Shown: one piece after another, positions 1 to 11,674 of the stretch
How positions within the stretch are numbered: the stretch's first letter is position 1
Layout: the number at the start of each line of letters is the position of its first letter
DNA from: Skeletonema tropicum
Taxonomy: Eukaryota; Bacillariophyta; Thalassiosirophyceae; Thalassiosirales; Thalassiosiraceae
Length of the DNA: 64,000 nucleotides
Reading direction: 5' to 3'
NCBI GenBank assembly: GCA_037178625.1
Contig: CM074142.1
Span: 558,001-622,000 of the forward strand
Made by a program: the position numbers and the translations under genes
The notes under the pieces: generated by a model
Told to the model about the DNA's origin: nothing
Seen by the model: the letters and a program-made list of their open reading frames with translations, nothing else
Databases searched by the model: none

Positions 1-2
1 CA

Positions 3-788
3 ACGGACAAGAATGGAGCCATAAGCGGATATGACAAGTATCACAATAACCAGAGACCCCAATCAATGACTGCAAGAAGCAAGAACAACCAGGTATGCGA
101 GTACGAAGGTTGTTACATTCTTACTGTCATGATGGTAGATAATGTGTTCAAATTGACTCGAAACTTCAGGACACAAGACAAGGACGACTGCGAATTGATG
201 AACAGAATGAGAGTGGGCGATCAAACAAAGACAAAGGAGGACGCACGTCGTTTGATCAACTTGCATTTAAGCTACTATTCCTCCAAGTTCAGAGACACTA
301 TCGAGGACGATCCAAAAACATTGCATGCCTACGCAAAACGGGAGGAAATGAATAAGCAAAATGTCAGAATGCTCGTAAAAACACAGAAACGGCTGTCAGT
401 ACCGGTAGCACGGCTCAGATGCCAATTCAAGAGCAACATGGTTGGCAATCCCACTGTGTACCAGTCGCATTTCTTCGGCAAAAAGATGTTGTACACTTTA
501 GACGTTTCCGTTGGTGTGCACGTGTGCCTGGAGACAGCGAACATTGATCCGAACTCTGGCCTGTACGTTGGAGCGATTGGGAAGGTGATTGACATCGTTT
601 ATGACGAGCAGCACTCCGTAGGACCAAACACAAATGGTGTTGAATCCCTCCCAAAGTATATAGTCGTTGGCCGAACTTTGTACGTGAGCTGTAGTGGCTT
701 GCGCCTAAGGCTGAGGCCGGCTCAACTCAGCCCTTATACAACTTACAAACAGGAAAATACCATATCCAATCCAATGACCTTCCAATGA
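3..788 (+). CDS. PIF1-like DNA helicase, C-terminal fragment (runs off left edge)
   Basis: The frame is open from base 3 to a TGA at 786-788, so the gene begins left of the window; the first ATG here is at 66. Seen: a block with NFRTQ, NRMRVG, RLINLHL and KTLHAYAKR, then NIDPNSGLYVGAIG followed by VIDIVYDE. Family knowledge: this order matches the last helicase motifs and C-terminal lid of PIF1/RecD-type 5'-to-3' helicases, which unwind DNA with ATP. Walker A and B motifs would lie upstream and are not visible. After LPKYIVVG the last 45 or so residues lose resemblance, so the 3' end may be decayed or fused to unrelated sequence. PIF1-like genes are often amplified in diatoms and some belong to Helitrons, but no Rep domain or Helitron end is visible here. 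Confidence 0.7.
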   Translation, partial: TDKNGAISGYDKYHNNQRPQSMTARSKNNQVCEYEGCYILTVMMVDNVFKLTRNFRTQDKDDCELMNRMRVGDQTKTKEDARRLINLHLSYYSSKFRDTIEDDPKTLHAYAKREEMNKQNVRMLVKTQKRLSVPVARLRCQFKSNMVGNPTVYQSHFFGKKMLYTLDVSVGVHVCLETANIDPNSGLYVGAIGKVIDIVYDEQHSVGPNTNGVESLPKYIVVGRTLYVSCSGLRLRLRPAQLSPYTTYKQENTISNPMTFQ

Positions 789-1095
789 CCTCATACTATT
801 TTTTTGATACCGCAGTAAGTAAGTAGAGAGAGATTCTTGAAAAGGTAAGTAATCTTAATCTTTCTTTGTGGTAAATTGCTTCATTTGGCTACAATAGAAG
901 GATGCTATCTAAAAATCTTCAAGCCAAGGGCATTTTGTACTGGCTCCTTCGTATGTAGAATTAGTTAATCCGCAAGAAAGATACACAGACATCTTTTTTG
1001 GATTCGCTTTGGGCCTAAGTACATACCTCTCCTTGATTGATTGATTCTCTCGCTCAAACTTGTGAAGGTAGAGCAACGCAACGAGGCAAAGAAGA

Positions 1096-1169
1096 CTCTC
1101 ATAATTCACCAACACAACAAAACTAATAACATAATCTCTCATAATTCACCAACAACAAAACCGATAACG
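1096..1169 (+). repeat. Two tandem 40-bp copies in the leader of the oxidase gene
   Basis: The motif CTCTCATAATTCACCAAC starts at 1096 and again at 1136, with similar AACAAAAC..ATAAC tails. It lies 24-97 bases before the ATG at 1193, so it is probably in the 5' untranslated region or core promoter. Apart from this, bases 789-1192 show no gene. Confidence 0.7.
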
Positions 1170-1192
1170 TCGATCTCTATCTCCTCTCCAAG

Positions 1193-4100
1193 ATGCCTTC
1201 CTTTGCCCACGCCGCGGAACGTCTCTTCCTACTCACTTTCCTTGGATGTAGCATCCCGTCTCAGTTCTTAGTCGCCGCCACATCTGATCCAACTCCCGAT
1301 CCTGGATCTGGATGGCGCAGTGACCTCGATTGGGAAGGCTTCGCTTCAAGCCTCAGTTCATCGGCATCTCTCATCAACGTCTCATTGCAGAACTACAAAG
1401 AGGAATGCCTCCCCGAGTTTTCTGAGTCTGAGTCTAATCGAACACATCATGCCTTGATTGATCAGCCGTCAGGGATGTGCTTGAATGCTTATTACAATGG
1501 TTGGGAAATGGCTTGGCCACGTCCTAGCGATAATAGTCATATGAATGAAATCTTGCTTAGTCTCGCTAGTGACTTTAGCCAGCCGGATCTCTTTGAGGCC
1601 TTTGCAGATGATGAGACCAATCCAAGTATCGACCTCCCTTCCAAGGTCTTGTTTCCCAAACTTGCCTCAGATATTGTCAGTGTTAGAAAGAAGTTGAACT
1701 TAGAGTTGAAGTTTGACATCTGCTCATTGTCCAAAAGTTGAGAAAGTTGAAGTTGGCCTACATCTAATTGTTCAAAAGTTAGAAAAGTTGAAGTTGGCCA
1801 CAGCCAAAATGACAAAAAAGTTGAGAAAGTTGAAGTTGAGCAAATGCTATAGCTGAAAGTTCAACTTTGGTCCAAAATGCCATCAAATGCAAATTTGTGT
1901 AGAGATTGCTTCTGCATTGCAAATTATCTTCCATACCACCCCCGCCAACTGTAATGGGCTACTAGAAGCTTCTAAGATTGGTGTCTTTGATAGATAGGTG
2001 GTAGCATAGGTGGAAAGTACCATATCATATAAGTAAATGTAATCTCTTACATATGTAAAAAGTTGAGAAAGTTAGGAAGGAGGACTTTGCACTCCTATCG
2101 AAGTTAAACTTGGCAGAATCATCAAATGCTAAAAAGTTGACAAAGTTGAAGTTGGCATTATGCATGAAATAAAAAAGTTGACAAAGTTGAAGTTAAAGAT
2201 TTCAACACAAAAAAAAAGTTAACTTCGAAAGTTAACTTTACTTTTTCCTATCTCTGGATATTGTCAAGACTGTGAAATTCTCGAAACAGCACGGTATCGA
2301 ACTCAGTGTCAAGAACAGCGGTCATAGTTATTCCGGTTCATCAAGCAAGAAGAAAACTCTCCTCTTGAATATGAACCAATACGTCCAATATTGCTTAATT
2401 ACACTCGAAGGGTAGTAACTTGTGACATTGCTCTAGATAATTGTAGATAATTTCGCCCCTGGAGGGCCAACCATGACGTACTTTAAGATTTCCGTTAATT
2501 TTTGCTTATCCGAACGGAGACGGAATCACGGACTGTGATGCAGCTCTTTTGAATACCGCTGTAGCTGATGATTTAAGTAATCAGGCGTGTGTTCTTGCAT
2601 TAGCGAGGGGCAAGTCTAGTCTAATTCGTGTCGGTGGAGGCGAGAACTTCGGTAAGTGTTTGATTAGATTACTTTATTTCATATGAATGTTCCTGGAAAG
2701 AGTTCTCATCAGCCTACTCCTCTATCTTGTTACATGTCTATACCTACGAAGACAAGGTATACCGCGCCGTAAACACAGCTAATAAAGCATATGCTGCTAA
2801 TCAAGCATTGGATGAGTACAAGTATCACTTAGTAGGTGGTGCAGCTGGAACTGTTTCTCCTAGTGAGTTTATTATCTTACACCTCATTTGTTTTTCTTCG
2901 CAGAGGCATGGATGCTGAGGTCATTTAGCACCTTCTTTCTAACTACTCGTCTTTTTTGTTTTAATGCAACGTTTTAATATATAGTGGGGTGGCATTGGCA
3001 AGGCGGTCACGCAGGTACAAACGGAGGTCGAATGTATGGTACGTGTGACTATGTGATTCACTTTCCACATGCTTCCTGTTCCCTCGACGTATATTACACA
3101 TCATGCACGTATATTCATTTGATTCATCCTAATATTGTATCTTTCCTTCATCCATTTTTATCGATCAGGTATGGGCGTAGATCAGCTGGTGCAACTGGAG
3201 ATGGTGCTGCCAAATGGCCATCATGTCAAATTCGGCCCTACGGAATGGGAGGACGCAAGTGCAGATGGATTCGTTGTTCCTCGCACCACAGTTGTGTCAG
3301 GAGTGTGCCGGAGCAACCCTGATCAAGAAGACGAAGACAAATGGATCTGGGAAGCCTGTCCAGAAGACTTCAATATTAATTTCGGTGATCTCTGGTTTGC
3401 CGCCAGAGGTGGTGGAGGAGGAACGTGGGGTGTGGTTACATCTGCGTCTTTTCAGCTTCACGAGTATCTTCCTTACAAACAGTTCAAGTTTGCAGAAGAA
3501 GTGAAAGAGTGCTCTCCTGTTGCATCAAAATATGATGCGTTTTTGGCAAAATACATGATGACGCCATCGGTTTTGAATGTGACGTAGGAGAGCAGCCTCG
3601 CTTGTGGATCTGCCGGGGTTGTCTTTTTGAGTCCAATTCATTGCTACGGCGAAGATGAAGACGTTTTGGGTGCTTGGGAAAGGTTTCTAAAGCTGAACAG
3701 CTTGTCCTCAAATAATACAGCATGTGTTGTCAGGGCTCACCCTGATGCCAAGAGCTATGCCGAGGCTCTATTGGAAAAAGCAAAAGGTACCCGATTTCCT
3801 GACAACGCTCCAGATGAACCACTACCGGAAATGAGTCCTAGTAATCCAGGTTTCGTTTTGGCCCCACAATCTTGGATCGATGAAAGCGAAGAGAATTTGG
3901 ATTTTTTCATCGAGAATGGGACGGCCCCATACTTTTCACATGGAGTCGATACTGCCAGCCTTTCCGATCAAGCCAATTCTCTTTCCCAGTCTCAGCGCGA
4001 TGCTGCTGCAATGGCAATTTTCGCCTCTGATGACAACTTTTGGGGTAATCTTGTCCCGCAATGGTATGACATTTCCGACAAGACCAACTTCCCTCCTGTT

Positions 4101-4484
4101 TATGCGGCGAACCATGCTGGGCCTTTGCTCATGGGTCCCCAGAAGGAGGATTGGACGAAGATGTGTCCTTACGAATGGACATTGCAGGAGCGCAAGGAGA
4201 AGTGCATCTCTTCTCAGGAGGTGATCTACGGAACAGTATTGCTCAAACGTCTCGAGGCAATCAAGATGGATGTTGACCCCAATTTCATGTTCAACTGCCA
4301 CAACTGCATCGGCATCGGAAACAATCTTGATTTGGCCAAGGCCAAGCCTTCTCACTCTCAGGATGACGAACCGGTTCCTGTGATCACGTCAGTGAAAAAA
4401 CCGTCAAGTGCATCTCATGTGTCCGTTTACGCAGCTGCAATCTCCGCAACTGTGCTTTATTTGTTTCTCCTCGTCCTTAACTAA
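1193..4484 (+). pseudogene. Secreted FAD-linked oxidase (BBE-like), multi-exon, broken
   Basis: The product would be a flavin oxidase of the FAD-binding_4/berberine-bridge type, which oxidises small alcohols or sugars in the secretory pathway or outside the cell. The start at 1193 gives a signal peptide (hydrophobic FLLTFLGCSI). Seen: the FAD domain NSGHSYSGSS with the histidine position used for covalent FAD, RVGGGENF, GGHAGTNGG, VDQLVQLEMVLPNG, WFAARGGGGGTWGVVTSA, a C-terminal BBE-like DPNFMFNCHNCIG, and a hydrophobic tail suggesting GPI or membrane anchoring. Introns are clear at 2652-2712, 2863-2984 and 3039-3168 (GT...AG, frames join); another lies somewhere in 2355-2500. Two lesions: a 577-bp MITE at 1680-2256 inside the exon encoding ASDIVKTVKF, and an in-frame TAG at 3585-3587 within an otherwise open 1.3-kb last exon. 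The second BBE FAD-linking cysteine is not apparent (GWHWQGGH region). The gene is tail-to-tail with the TRAPPC9-like gene. Confidence 0.85.
1680..2256 (+). mobile_element. 577-bp MITE (Mutator-like by target duplication), copy 1
   Basis: The oxidase exon is interrupted exactly here. The 10 bases GATATTGTCA occur immediately before (1670-1679) and after (2257-2266). Removing one copy plus the insert restores an uninterrupted FAD-domain reading frame. The ends GTGTTAGAAAGAAGT and, read inward from the right, CAGAGATAGGAAAAAGT form an imperfect inverted repeat. The interior is built of AAAAGTTGAGAAAGTTGAAGTTGGC-type sub-repeats and has no ORF. A 9-10 bp target duplication is typical of Mutator-like elements; that classification is inference. 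A near-identical inverted copy lies at 50620-51206. Confidence 0.85.
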
Positions 4485-4892
4485 GTGGTGAGGCCCAGGC
4501 ATCCTTGAACTGGCAATAGTTGTAAGAAAGGAGAACGAAACTGTCCAGGAGAATAACTTAATTCGTTTTCCCTTTCCTTGGTGAATACATGCGGCAAGTT
4601 GAAAAAGCAAGGCATGTTGAATAGGTACTAAAAATAAATCTTCTACTTCGTTTTATCCCGCAAGTTTGAGATTTGCAAAATACATAAATCTATCGAATCG
4701 AAGTCTTCATGAAACCCCTGACGCCTTATCTACAAACGTCTCAGTTTGCACCGCAACTGTTCCTGAAGCTGCCGTCGCGCTCAGATCCGTCATGTTCATT
4801 CTTTATTGCGATGGCGATGATTGATGTAAACAGCACTAAAAACTGCTGCAAATTAGATTCGCTAATCTAATGTGCCAAGAACACAACTTGCA
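4485..4892. other. Convergent intergenic spacer
   Basis: About 400 bp between the 3' ends of the oxidase gene (plus) and the TRAPPC9-like gene (minus). AT-rich with AAATAAAT-type stretches that could hold polyadenylation signals for both. No ORF or RNA gene is supported. Confidence 0.5.
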
Positions 4893-7800
4893 TCATTGTA
4901 TTTCCTCGTTGACCTTGATAATATTTGCATGAGGCGCCCACCAAAACTCTTCAACACCGGGAGTGTCAAGAGACGAAACTTTTGCACAAGCTGAAACAAC
5001 ATAGACGCCACATTGAAAGAATGCTATTCTCGCGCAATGACTTTTGTCGTCATCATCATTCGACAAATCAATAGTTCTTCGGAGTTGACCACACCAAACA
5101 TAAGGCATCCGTCCACTAGTAGATGAATTTTTTCCTGGTTGCTTCTCTGCGCAGCAAAACTCGAGTGTTACCTTCGACTTTGCCACCACATCAGGAGGCA
5201 CCCAATCCTGAATAGATACATTTGAATTGACCAGCAAAGGCTCACCTATTTTCATCGAAACTTCTGATTTAGCACCCTCACCAATACTTACCTGCAGAGA
5301 TACAGGTGGCTTGCAAATACGAGAAGCAAATGATTGATGTTCATCGATAATCTCCCTTAAACATCGGGAAGGGATTCGCACCCGGCCTGTCCTTTTTATC
5401 TTTTCAGAGTTATCTTCACCTTCTTCAACAACTTCCGATTCCCATTGCAAAGCTGTTCTTGATACAAGCTCGGCTGCTATGTCAGTAACTTCTCCATTTT
5501 CGTCAATGCGATCGATGCGAGGAATAACAACTGGAATTTTCACGCTAACACCTGAGGTAACTTTAACTGTAGGCATTGGACTCCCTTCGAATCCACCCAC
5601 AGCACCCTTTTTATTCGACAAAATGATTGTCGAGTTGGTTTCATTTGCAACTGCCATTAAAAGGACAACCTCATCTGCAGAGACGTGAACACCGTTATCC
5701 ATTCCAACTCGAGTCAGTATCGAGTCGTCTGCTACATCCAAAGTCATATCAGTGGAGAGTGCATCCATCGTGGAGCTAAAGGAGTGGGAGCGAGATTGCC
5801 TACGGTGCTTGTGATTACTGCTTTCCCACTTCGGAGTTGCGTCCAAGCGTCTGCGCTGCATTGCCAGAGAGTTACAAAGCTCAGAATAAGAACTACCCCA
5901 GCTGAGATCAGATCGAAACGTCAAAGATGAGATCCTGGGGCCCTTCACACGAATTATTCGTAGACTGATCTCTCGCTTACGCCATATCTCAGTTGCTGGA
6001 TTAGGTGAAGGACCACGGTATCTGAATCGAATACGCACGTTTCCACCGTTTGCCAGTTGATCTCCCATGTCGTGCGTCGCTGCCATTTGGAATTTCACGA
6101 TGCTTCCTTCACCTTTATTCCTGTTCTTGTCATTTATGCTCTTGAGATCCAAACCTTCAGCAATGACTTTCATTTTCAGCGGTGGAAGTCCATCGCAATC
6201 CATCATTTCCTCGAAATCTTCCTCGGCTTCCGAATCACTTTCAGTAAGTACGTCCTCTTCTTCCTCGAGTGCAGCTGCAAGAGCATCTGTATCAAATAAG
6301 GTTTCATCCGGAATTCCTGGCAACCCTACCGCTAACACCTGCAATCGTTCGATCTCTCCCATACCACTCTTACCAAAATCGTTCTCTAACCTAAATGGAG
6401 GAATAGTGAATATTTCGCCATCCGAGAGATGGACAGGGACGTTGGCATCCTCTTCCAATGGACTTTGAGATGCTGCGAATGAAACGAGGAGATTGGGTTG
6501 CGCAGGAACAGACTCAAGACGAACAACCATTTGTTGTTCATCTTGTTTTGGTGCGTTATGTATACTTCGTTGGTAAACCGATGCTGGAGGAGGGATCTGA
6601 CACGAAGTTGTGGATTCATTTTGGGTATCCTCTTCGGCTTCCGATTTTTTGAAGCGGATAGAAAAGGTGCGATTAAGGCAAGTTACGCACAACCCAGCCA
6701 CATCAAACGTATCGGGTTCAGCGGGAGTTCTTTCTACTTCTACGTCATCTTCCTCCTTCACTTCCTCCTTATGTTCTGATTTGGACACAGAAACGATGAA
6801 TGGAAAGTGAACTGCGAAGCTTTTTGTCTTAGCTGGGACAGTGAAAGAAAGCGGTGGCGCTTCTATGCGGCTGATTTCCTTCCCCTCAAACTCCAGCCGA
6901 CATGAAGGGACTTCTAGTGGGACAGCCAATCGGTTCTTGAATTCGATCATGATTGTTCGTTCTTCTCCTTCGGCAAGGAGAGTCGTTTGCACCTTATTTT
7001 TCGCATCCTTCGCGGCTTGGTTCTTTGCATACGGGTTGAAAAATGTTGACATGGAGTGGGTTGCAAATTTTGAGGAGTATCCGACTGCCTTGGTTCTTTC
7101 CAACAACAAATGGGATTCGGATTTGATGATTTTAGCTGAAGTAACAACAAGGGGAGGTGGCAAAGAATCTCCAGCACAACTTTCCTCGTAAACCCCAATA
7201 GTCTCATTATCAAGAGATGAAGTCGCTCCCATCTGCTGTCTCAAATCATTCATTTTCAAGACGCAAAGTTTTTGTATGCGTGCGCATTTGTCGAAGCCTA
7301 TTTTGTTCGTCACACAGCTCAGTGAGGATAAAGATGCAGTCAACGCCGAAGCCCTATCTTCAAACAACTTATCAGCTGCAGCAAGTTCTGATGCAGCTCT
7401 TTCGCCAATATTGTTGAAATATGGCAGCTGTATATGAGGCACTGGATCATCTTCCAGCCACTTCGATTGAGACAATGAGAGCGCAGAGGGCGGAGCTTGC
7501 GAGAAAAAGGGCGTCTTGGCCATTGAGGCAAGTGGATTCGAAACATGCTGCGGACGACCTGAAATCATCTCATCTGATTTTTTACGATCCAGAACCGCCA
7601 CGGAAATAATATTTTCTTCTTGAAACGACCCATCGCTTAATTGTGCCATGAGAAACGCATCGTCAACTTGATCTGGAGAAATTTCATTCAAGAGTGCAAC
7701 CAGGAGCTCTGTTGCTTCCTAGGCTACAGGCTTGTCTGATGGTTGGCAGGAAAGGCCCTGAAGTGCTGATGCACGAAGTGTTGCCCAGCCATATTTTGTC

Positions 7801-8732
7801 AAACTATCATCCTCGTTTCCTGTACGAGAGTACAAATGAGACGCAGCAACATATAGGTTAGACGCTCGTTGCCCTGCATCAACACTTTTACAACGTGACA
7901 TTGCCTCTGCCGCAATCAAAGTGAAGTATGCAGCTTTACGGGGGAAACGAAGTCGAGGAGAAGGAGTCCCGGAACCACTATAACTACCCCACTGGGTTGT
8001 CTTGGTACCCTTTAGACAAGCGCGAGCAATGCAGCAGCTACATCTGCGCGGCTTCTGTCATCCAAGCCACCCACTGAAACGGCTCTGTGCAATATCTCGG
8101 TAAATTTACGTCCTCTCTCAATAGAATCCAACGCAAGCATTTCACGAACTTCAGCACCCTGTAACGTCAGTCTCGAAACGCTAGTCTTCTCCCAACGAGC
8201 TGGGGCGTCATCTCCAGAGCTGGAATTCAAGTCTCCCCCATAGCAAAATTCTCCCTCCCCCCAGCGACACCTCAAGTGTCCCTCCTCCAACTCCTGCACG
8301 TATTCAGCCAACTTCAATAACAATCCAGCATGCAGAGGGGCCAGCTTTTCATGACGGCAAAGGACGGATAACGCCTCCTCCACAAGAGCCGTCACAGCTT
8401 GAGGCAAGGTTGTCTTACTCCTATCAACCGTCATTGTTTTGCCTTTACTATCTCCTAAATCGGCACCAGCCGCAACTCCCTGGGCAATAGCCAACGCCAT
8501 GATTTCTTCAGGAAGCTGGAAATTATTCTCCAAATATTCATCCACACCATGACCACCCGCCTCTGCCATCGCAATAAATGCGCAAGCACAACCCTCCAAG
8601 GCCGAGGCATACCACAACGGATCATGAGAGTGACGTGTCAGCTCCGCCGCACGTGTATATCGCTCATAGGCATCGATAGGCGACCCAGCCAATAATGATA
8701 AATCAGCACTTCGCTTCTCTCTCCGTCCAACA

Positions 8733-11674
8733 TGTCCCTTCCCTTCAGGAGTGGGGCTGTAGCAGATAAGCTCGATGTTGTTGCGGCCAAAAGGCTTGCG
8801 GTGATACCGAGTGGGATCTTGAGTAAGGCGCTGTTGTAATGCTTCACAGCTGGCTTGCGTTTCCGCTAGCCATTCATACCTGAGGGGGTTCTGAACGGTA
8901 GAAGGGAGATTCATTAGGACTTGGACATGATTGATCGGGAATTCATCTTCACTGGCAAGTTCCGACAGTTGTTCTTCAAAGACTGACGGGGCTTCAGGAT
9001 CTGGATTGAACGGAGTTGGAGTTGAGGGCAGATCATCCTTCCTCTCCTCACGGCCAGAATAATCAAACTTGGGTAGACGGCTAAAAGCATCCGCGAGGAC
9101 ATTCAGTTTTCCTGGGTGATAATGCCATTCAGCATTAAAGGTCTCGAGGAAGCAGCGCCAGCGAAGGACGCGCTGATTGGTTAGGTTGGCAAAGGTGAGA
9201 TTGCGATGGTCAGTAAAGAGCTTGATTTTGGCACCAAATAACATAGTGCGGTACTCCTGCAGTGTGGCAACTAAAGCTAACATCTCCTTTTCCATCGTAG
9301 AATAACGAGTTTGGGGGCCCGTCAGGCGCTTTGAATAGTAGGCAACAGGCCGACCACCTTGCAAGATAGCAGCACCCAACTGATAGTCACTGCTGTCCGT
9401 GTAGATTTCAAAAGGTTGGTTGTGATCAGGGTAGGCACAAAGAGCATCCGCGGCAATAACATTCTTCACTTCATTAAAGCACTTCTCAAGATGATCGTTC
9501 CATTCAATAGGGGCTTTCTTCTCTTTCAGACCACGGATCAATTGAGTGAAGGGAGATAATAAATGACTTCGTCTCGGCCAAAAGTCACGGTACCAATTGA
9601 TGAGTCCAACAAAGGTTCTCACTTCACTTGCATTCGTAGGTCGTTGAAGGTCGAGGACGGCTTGAACTTTCTTTTGCCAGGGCTTGATACCATCTTGTGT
9701 GAGGTAATGACCCAAGAAATCCCCTTCCGAAATACCAAATTCGCACTTGAGGGGGTTGACACTAAAACCAGCCTCCTCCAGACGAGAGAAAACTTGTTCA
9801 AGAGTTTTCAAATGATCCTCCCAAGAATCAGACCAGATCGCGATGTCATCGATATAGGCACACACATCAGGAATACCCTCAAGACACTGTTCGATCGCCG
9901 CTTGAGCGAAGGCAGGGGAATTACGAAGACCCATTGGAGCACGTGTATAGCGGAACAGACCGAACGGTGTTGAAATAACGGCAAGGTTCTTCGCACGTTC
10001 AGTGAGTTCAAAGGCATAGAACATCATACTCAGATCGATTTTCGTCATAAACTTAAACCCTGAGCGTTGGCGAATGAGGTCATGAATGATTGGTAGAGTA
10101 TAGTCGCGAGGCTTGATCACTTTATTGAGTTCACGAAGATCCGAGACGACCCGAATTGTTCCATCTTTCTTGGCAACAGGGAAGGTAGGGAGTGCCCAAG
10201 CTGTTGGGCCAGTAACTTTCTCCAAAACATTGATCTCCACCATCCGAAACAGTTCCTTCTTGAAGGTTTCCAAATGTAGTATTCTAGGCGTCGGATAAGG
10301 CCGTCGATGGACTGGTCTAGCACCTTCCTCCAATTCGATATCCATCTTCCCTCCTTTGTAGGTACGCAGCGTGCCATCGAAAAGCTTGTAATGCTTGAAG
10401 AGCAGGGCACGAAGATCATTTTGCTGGGACGTCGTCAAGTGACCACAATTGTCTTTGATGGCTTGTTGGACATTCATTTCTTGGTAGGTAGCATCAGCAA
10501 TCGCAGTGGCAAAGGTGTCGAGATAGTTGTTAAGATCTCTCTCTTCCTCCTCAAGCAAGCAGCTGTTCACAGCTGCTGTGATTCGATCCTTGGTGAAGTT
10601 GGAATTCATAGGTACTTTCTTTCCCAGCCATTCGAGTTCCAAGGAGTCGAGATGAATCTTGAGACCAATCTTGTGGAGGAAATCATTACCAAGGATCAGA
10701 TCGAAACTGCATTTAGAATCAAAGACCAAGAAATCATGGGAGGTCACCGACAAATTTGCATCGAATTCAGGAAAACGCATCTCTTCAAGAGTTAGTAGAC
10801 CGACAGGTTGGTAGTTACCAGCGATGGTGTTGCACAAGGTAGATATTGGCGCAGGCTTGATAGGTGCTTGCAGAGGCAGTACACTTCGATGAGCCATCGA
10901 AGTGGACGCACCTGTATCGAATAGGCATTTCACAAAGCGATTGCTTCTAACACCATTGACGGATTTGACCAAGCAATAAGCAGTGGCCATCGGAACTGAG
11001 ACACCACGATGGTCAGTTTTATATACGACCTTCACGGTGCTGTAGTCAAACTCGACACTGAACTGTGGATCGACTTGAATTTCATTGCAGGTATTTGGTA
11101 CTGAAGGAAGATCGAGTTCATTTCCCAATGGAGCCAGCTCAACTTGGCTGACTTCAATGCCAGTGCTTGGAAAAATTGAATAATCCCAAGGCCGCGGTTC
11201 CGGATTGACAGGGTTTTGCCAGAAGACATTGTATTCAGGGGAGTCAATCATCGCCAGTTCTAAGTTGACGAAATCATTCGTCGCTGTCACGCCATCAATT
11301 AGGCGATCGGTTGCATTATCATCGAAAATTTGGGTAAATATTTGTGCGAGATCGCAATTAGCATTCTCATTGGCACTGTTGTTGGTGACGGCAAGGCACG
11401 TCTGCGAGAATTCGTATCCCGGGGCCATAGAATAGTCGCAATGACATTTGTCGCAATGACGGCCACTGTTCGTTGGGTAAAGATTATCCCTGACGATGGA
11501 CTCTGCCGTAATGGCTGTCCTGTGTACTCTTACGCAGTCTGGTTTTACTGCGGAGTTCGCACTCGCCGCGTTCATGTTCTCTTGGAACTGCAACGCCTTA
11601 GGACCATTTGCATAGCCAGTAATAGATTCAGAAGTAGTAGTTGATATTGAATAAGTTCCCAAAGGGTCGGCGTT
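8733..11674 (-). CDS. pol: Gypsy-1 Pol (protease, RT, RNase H; integrase missing)
   Basis: The frame is open directly after the gag TGA, so translation probably needs stop readthrough; the first TTG is at 11662. Numbering from there: aspartic protease FDTGAS at 248-253; reverse transcriptase with FMTKIDLSMMF near 538 and YIDD at 603-606; RNase H with YTDSSD near 754, TMEKEMLAL near 789 and FTDHRN near 816; HYHPGKLNVLADAFSR near 847. A pre-integrase spacer ends at about residue 976. Gypsy polyproteins normally continue with the HHCC zinc finger and DDE integrase; neither is present. Instead the frame enters host TRAPPC9 codons at residue 977 and stays open to 8012. This gives a chimeric ORF of 1,216 codons. 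Confidence 0.92.

Noticed and set aside
1680..2256. The MITE as an intron (introner-like) of the oxidase gene
   Set aside because: It starts with GT but its right end is CTCTG with no AG acceptor at the join, and the flanks are a 10-bp target duplication inside coding sequence.
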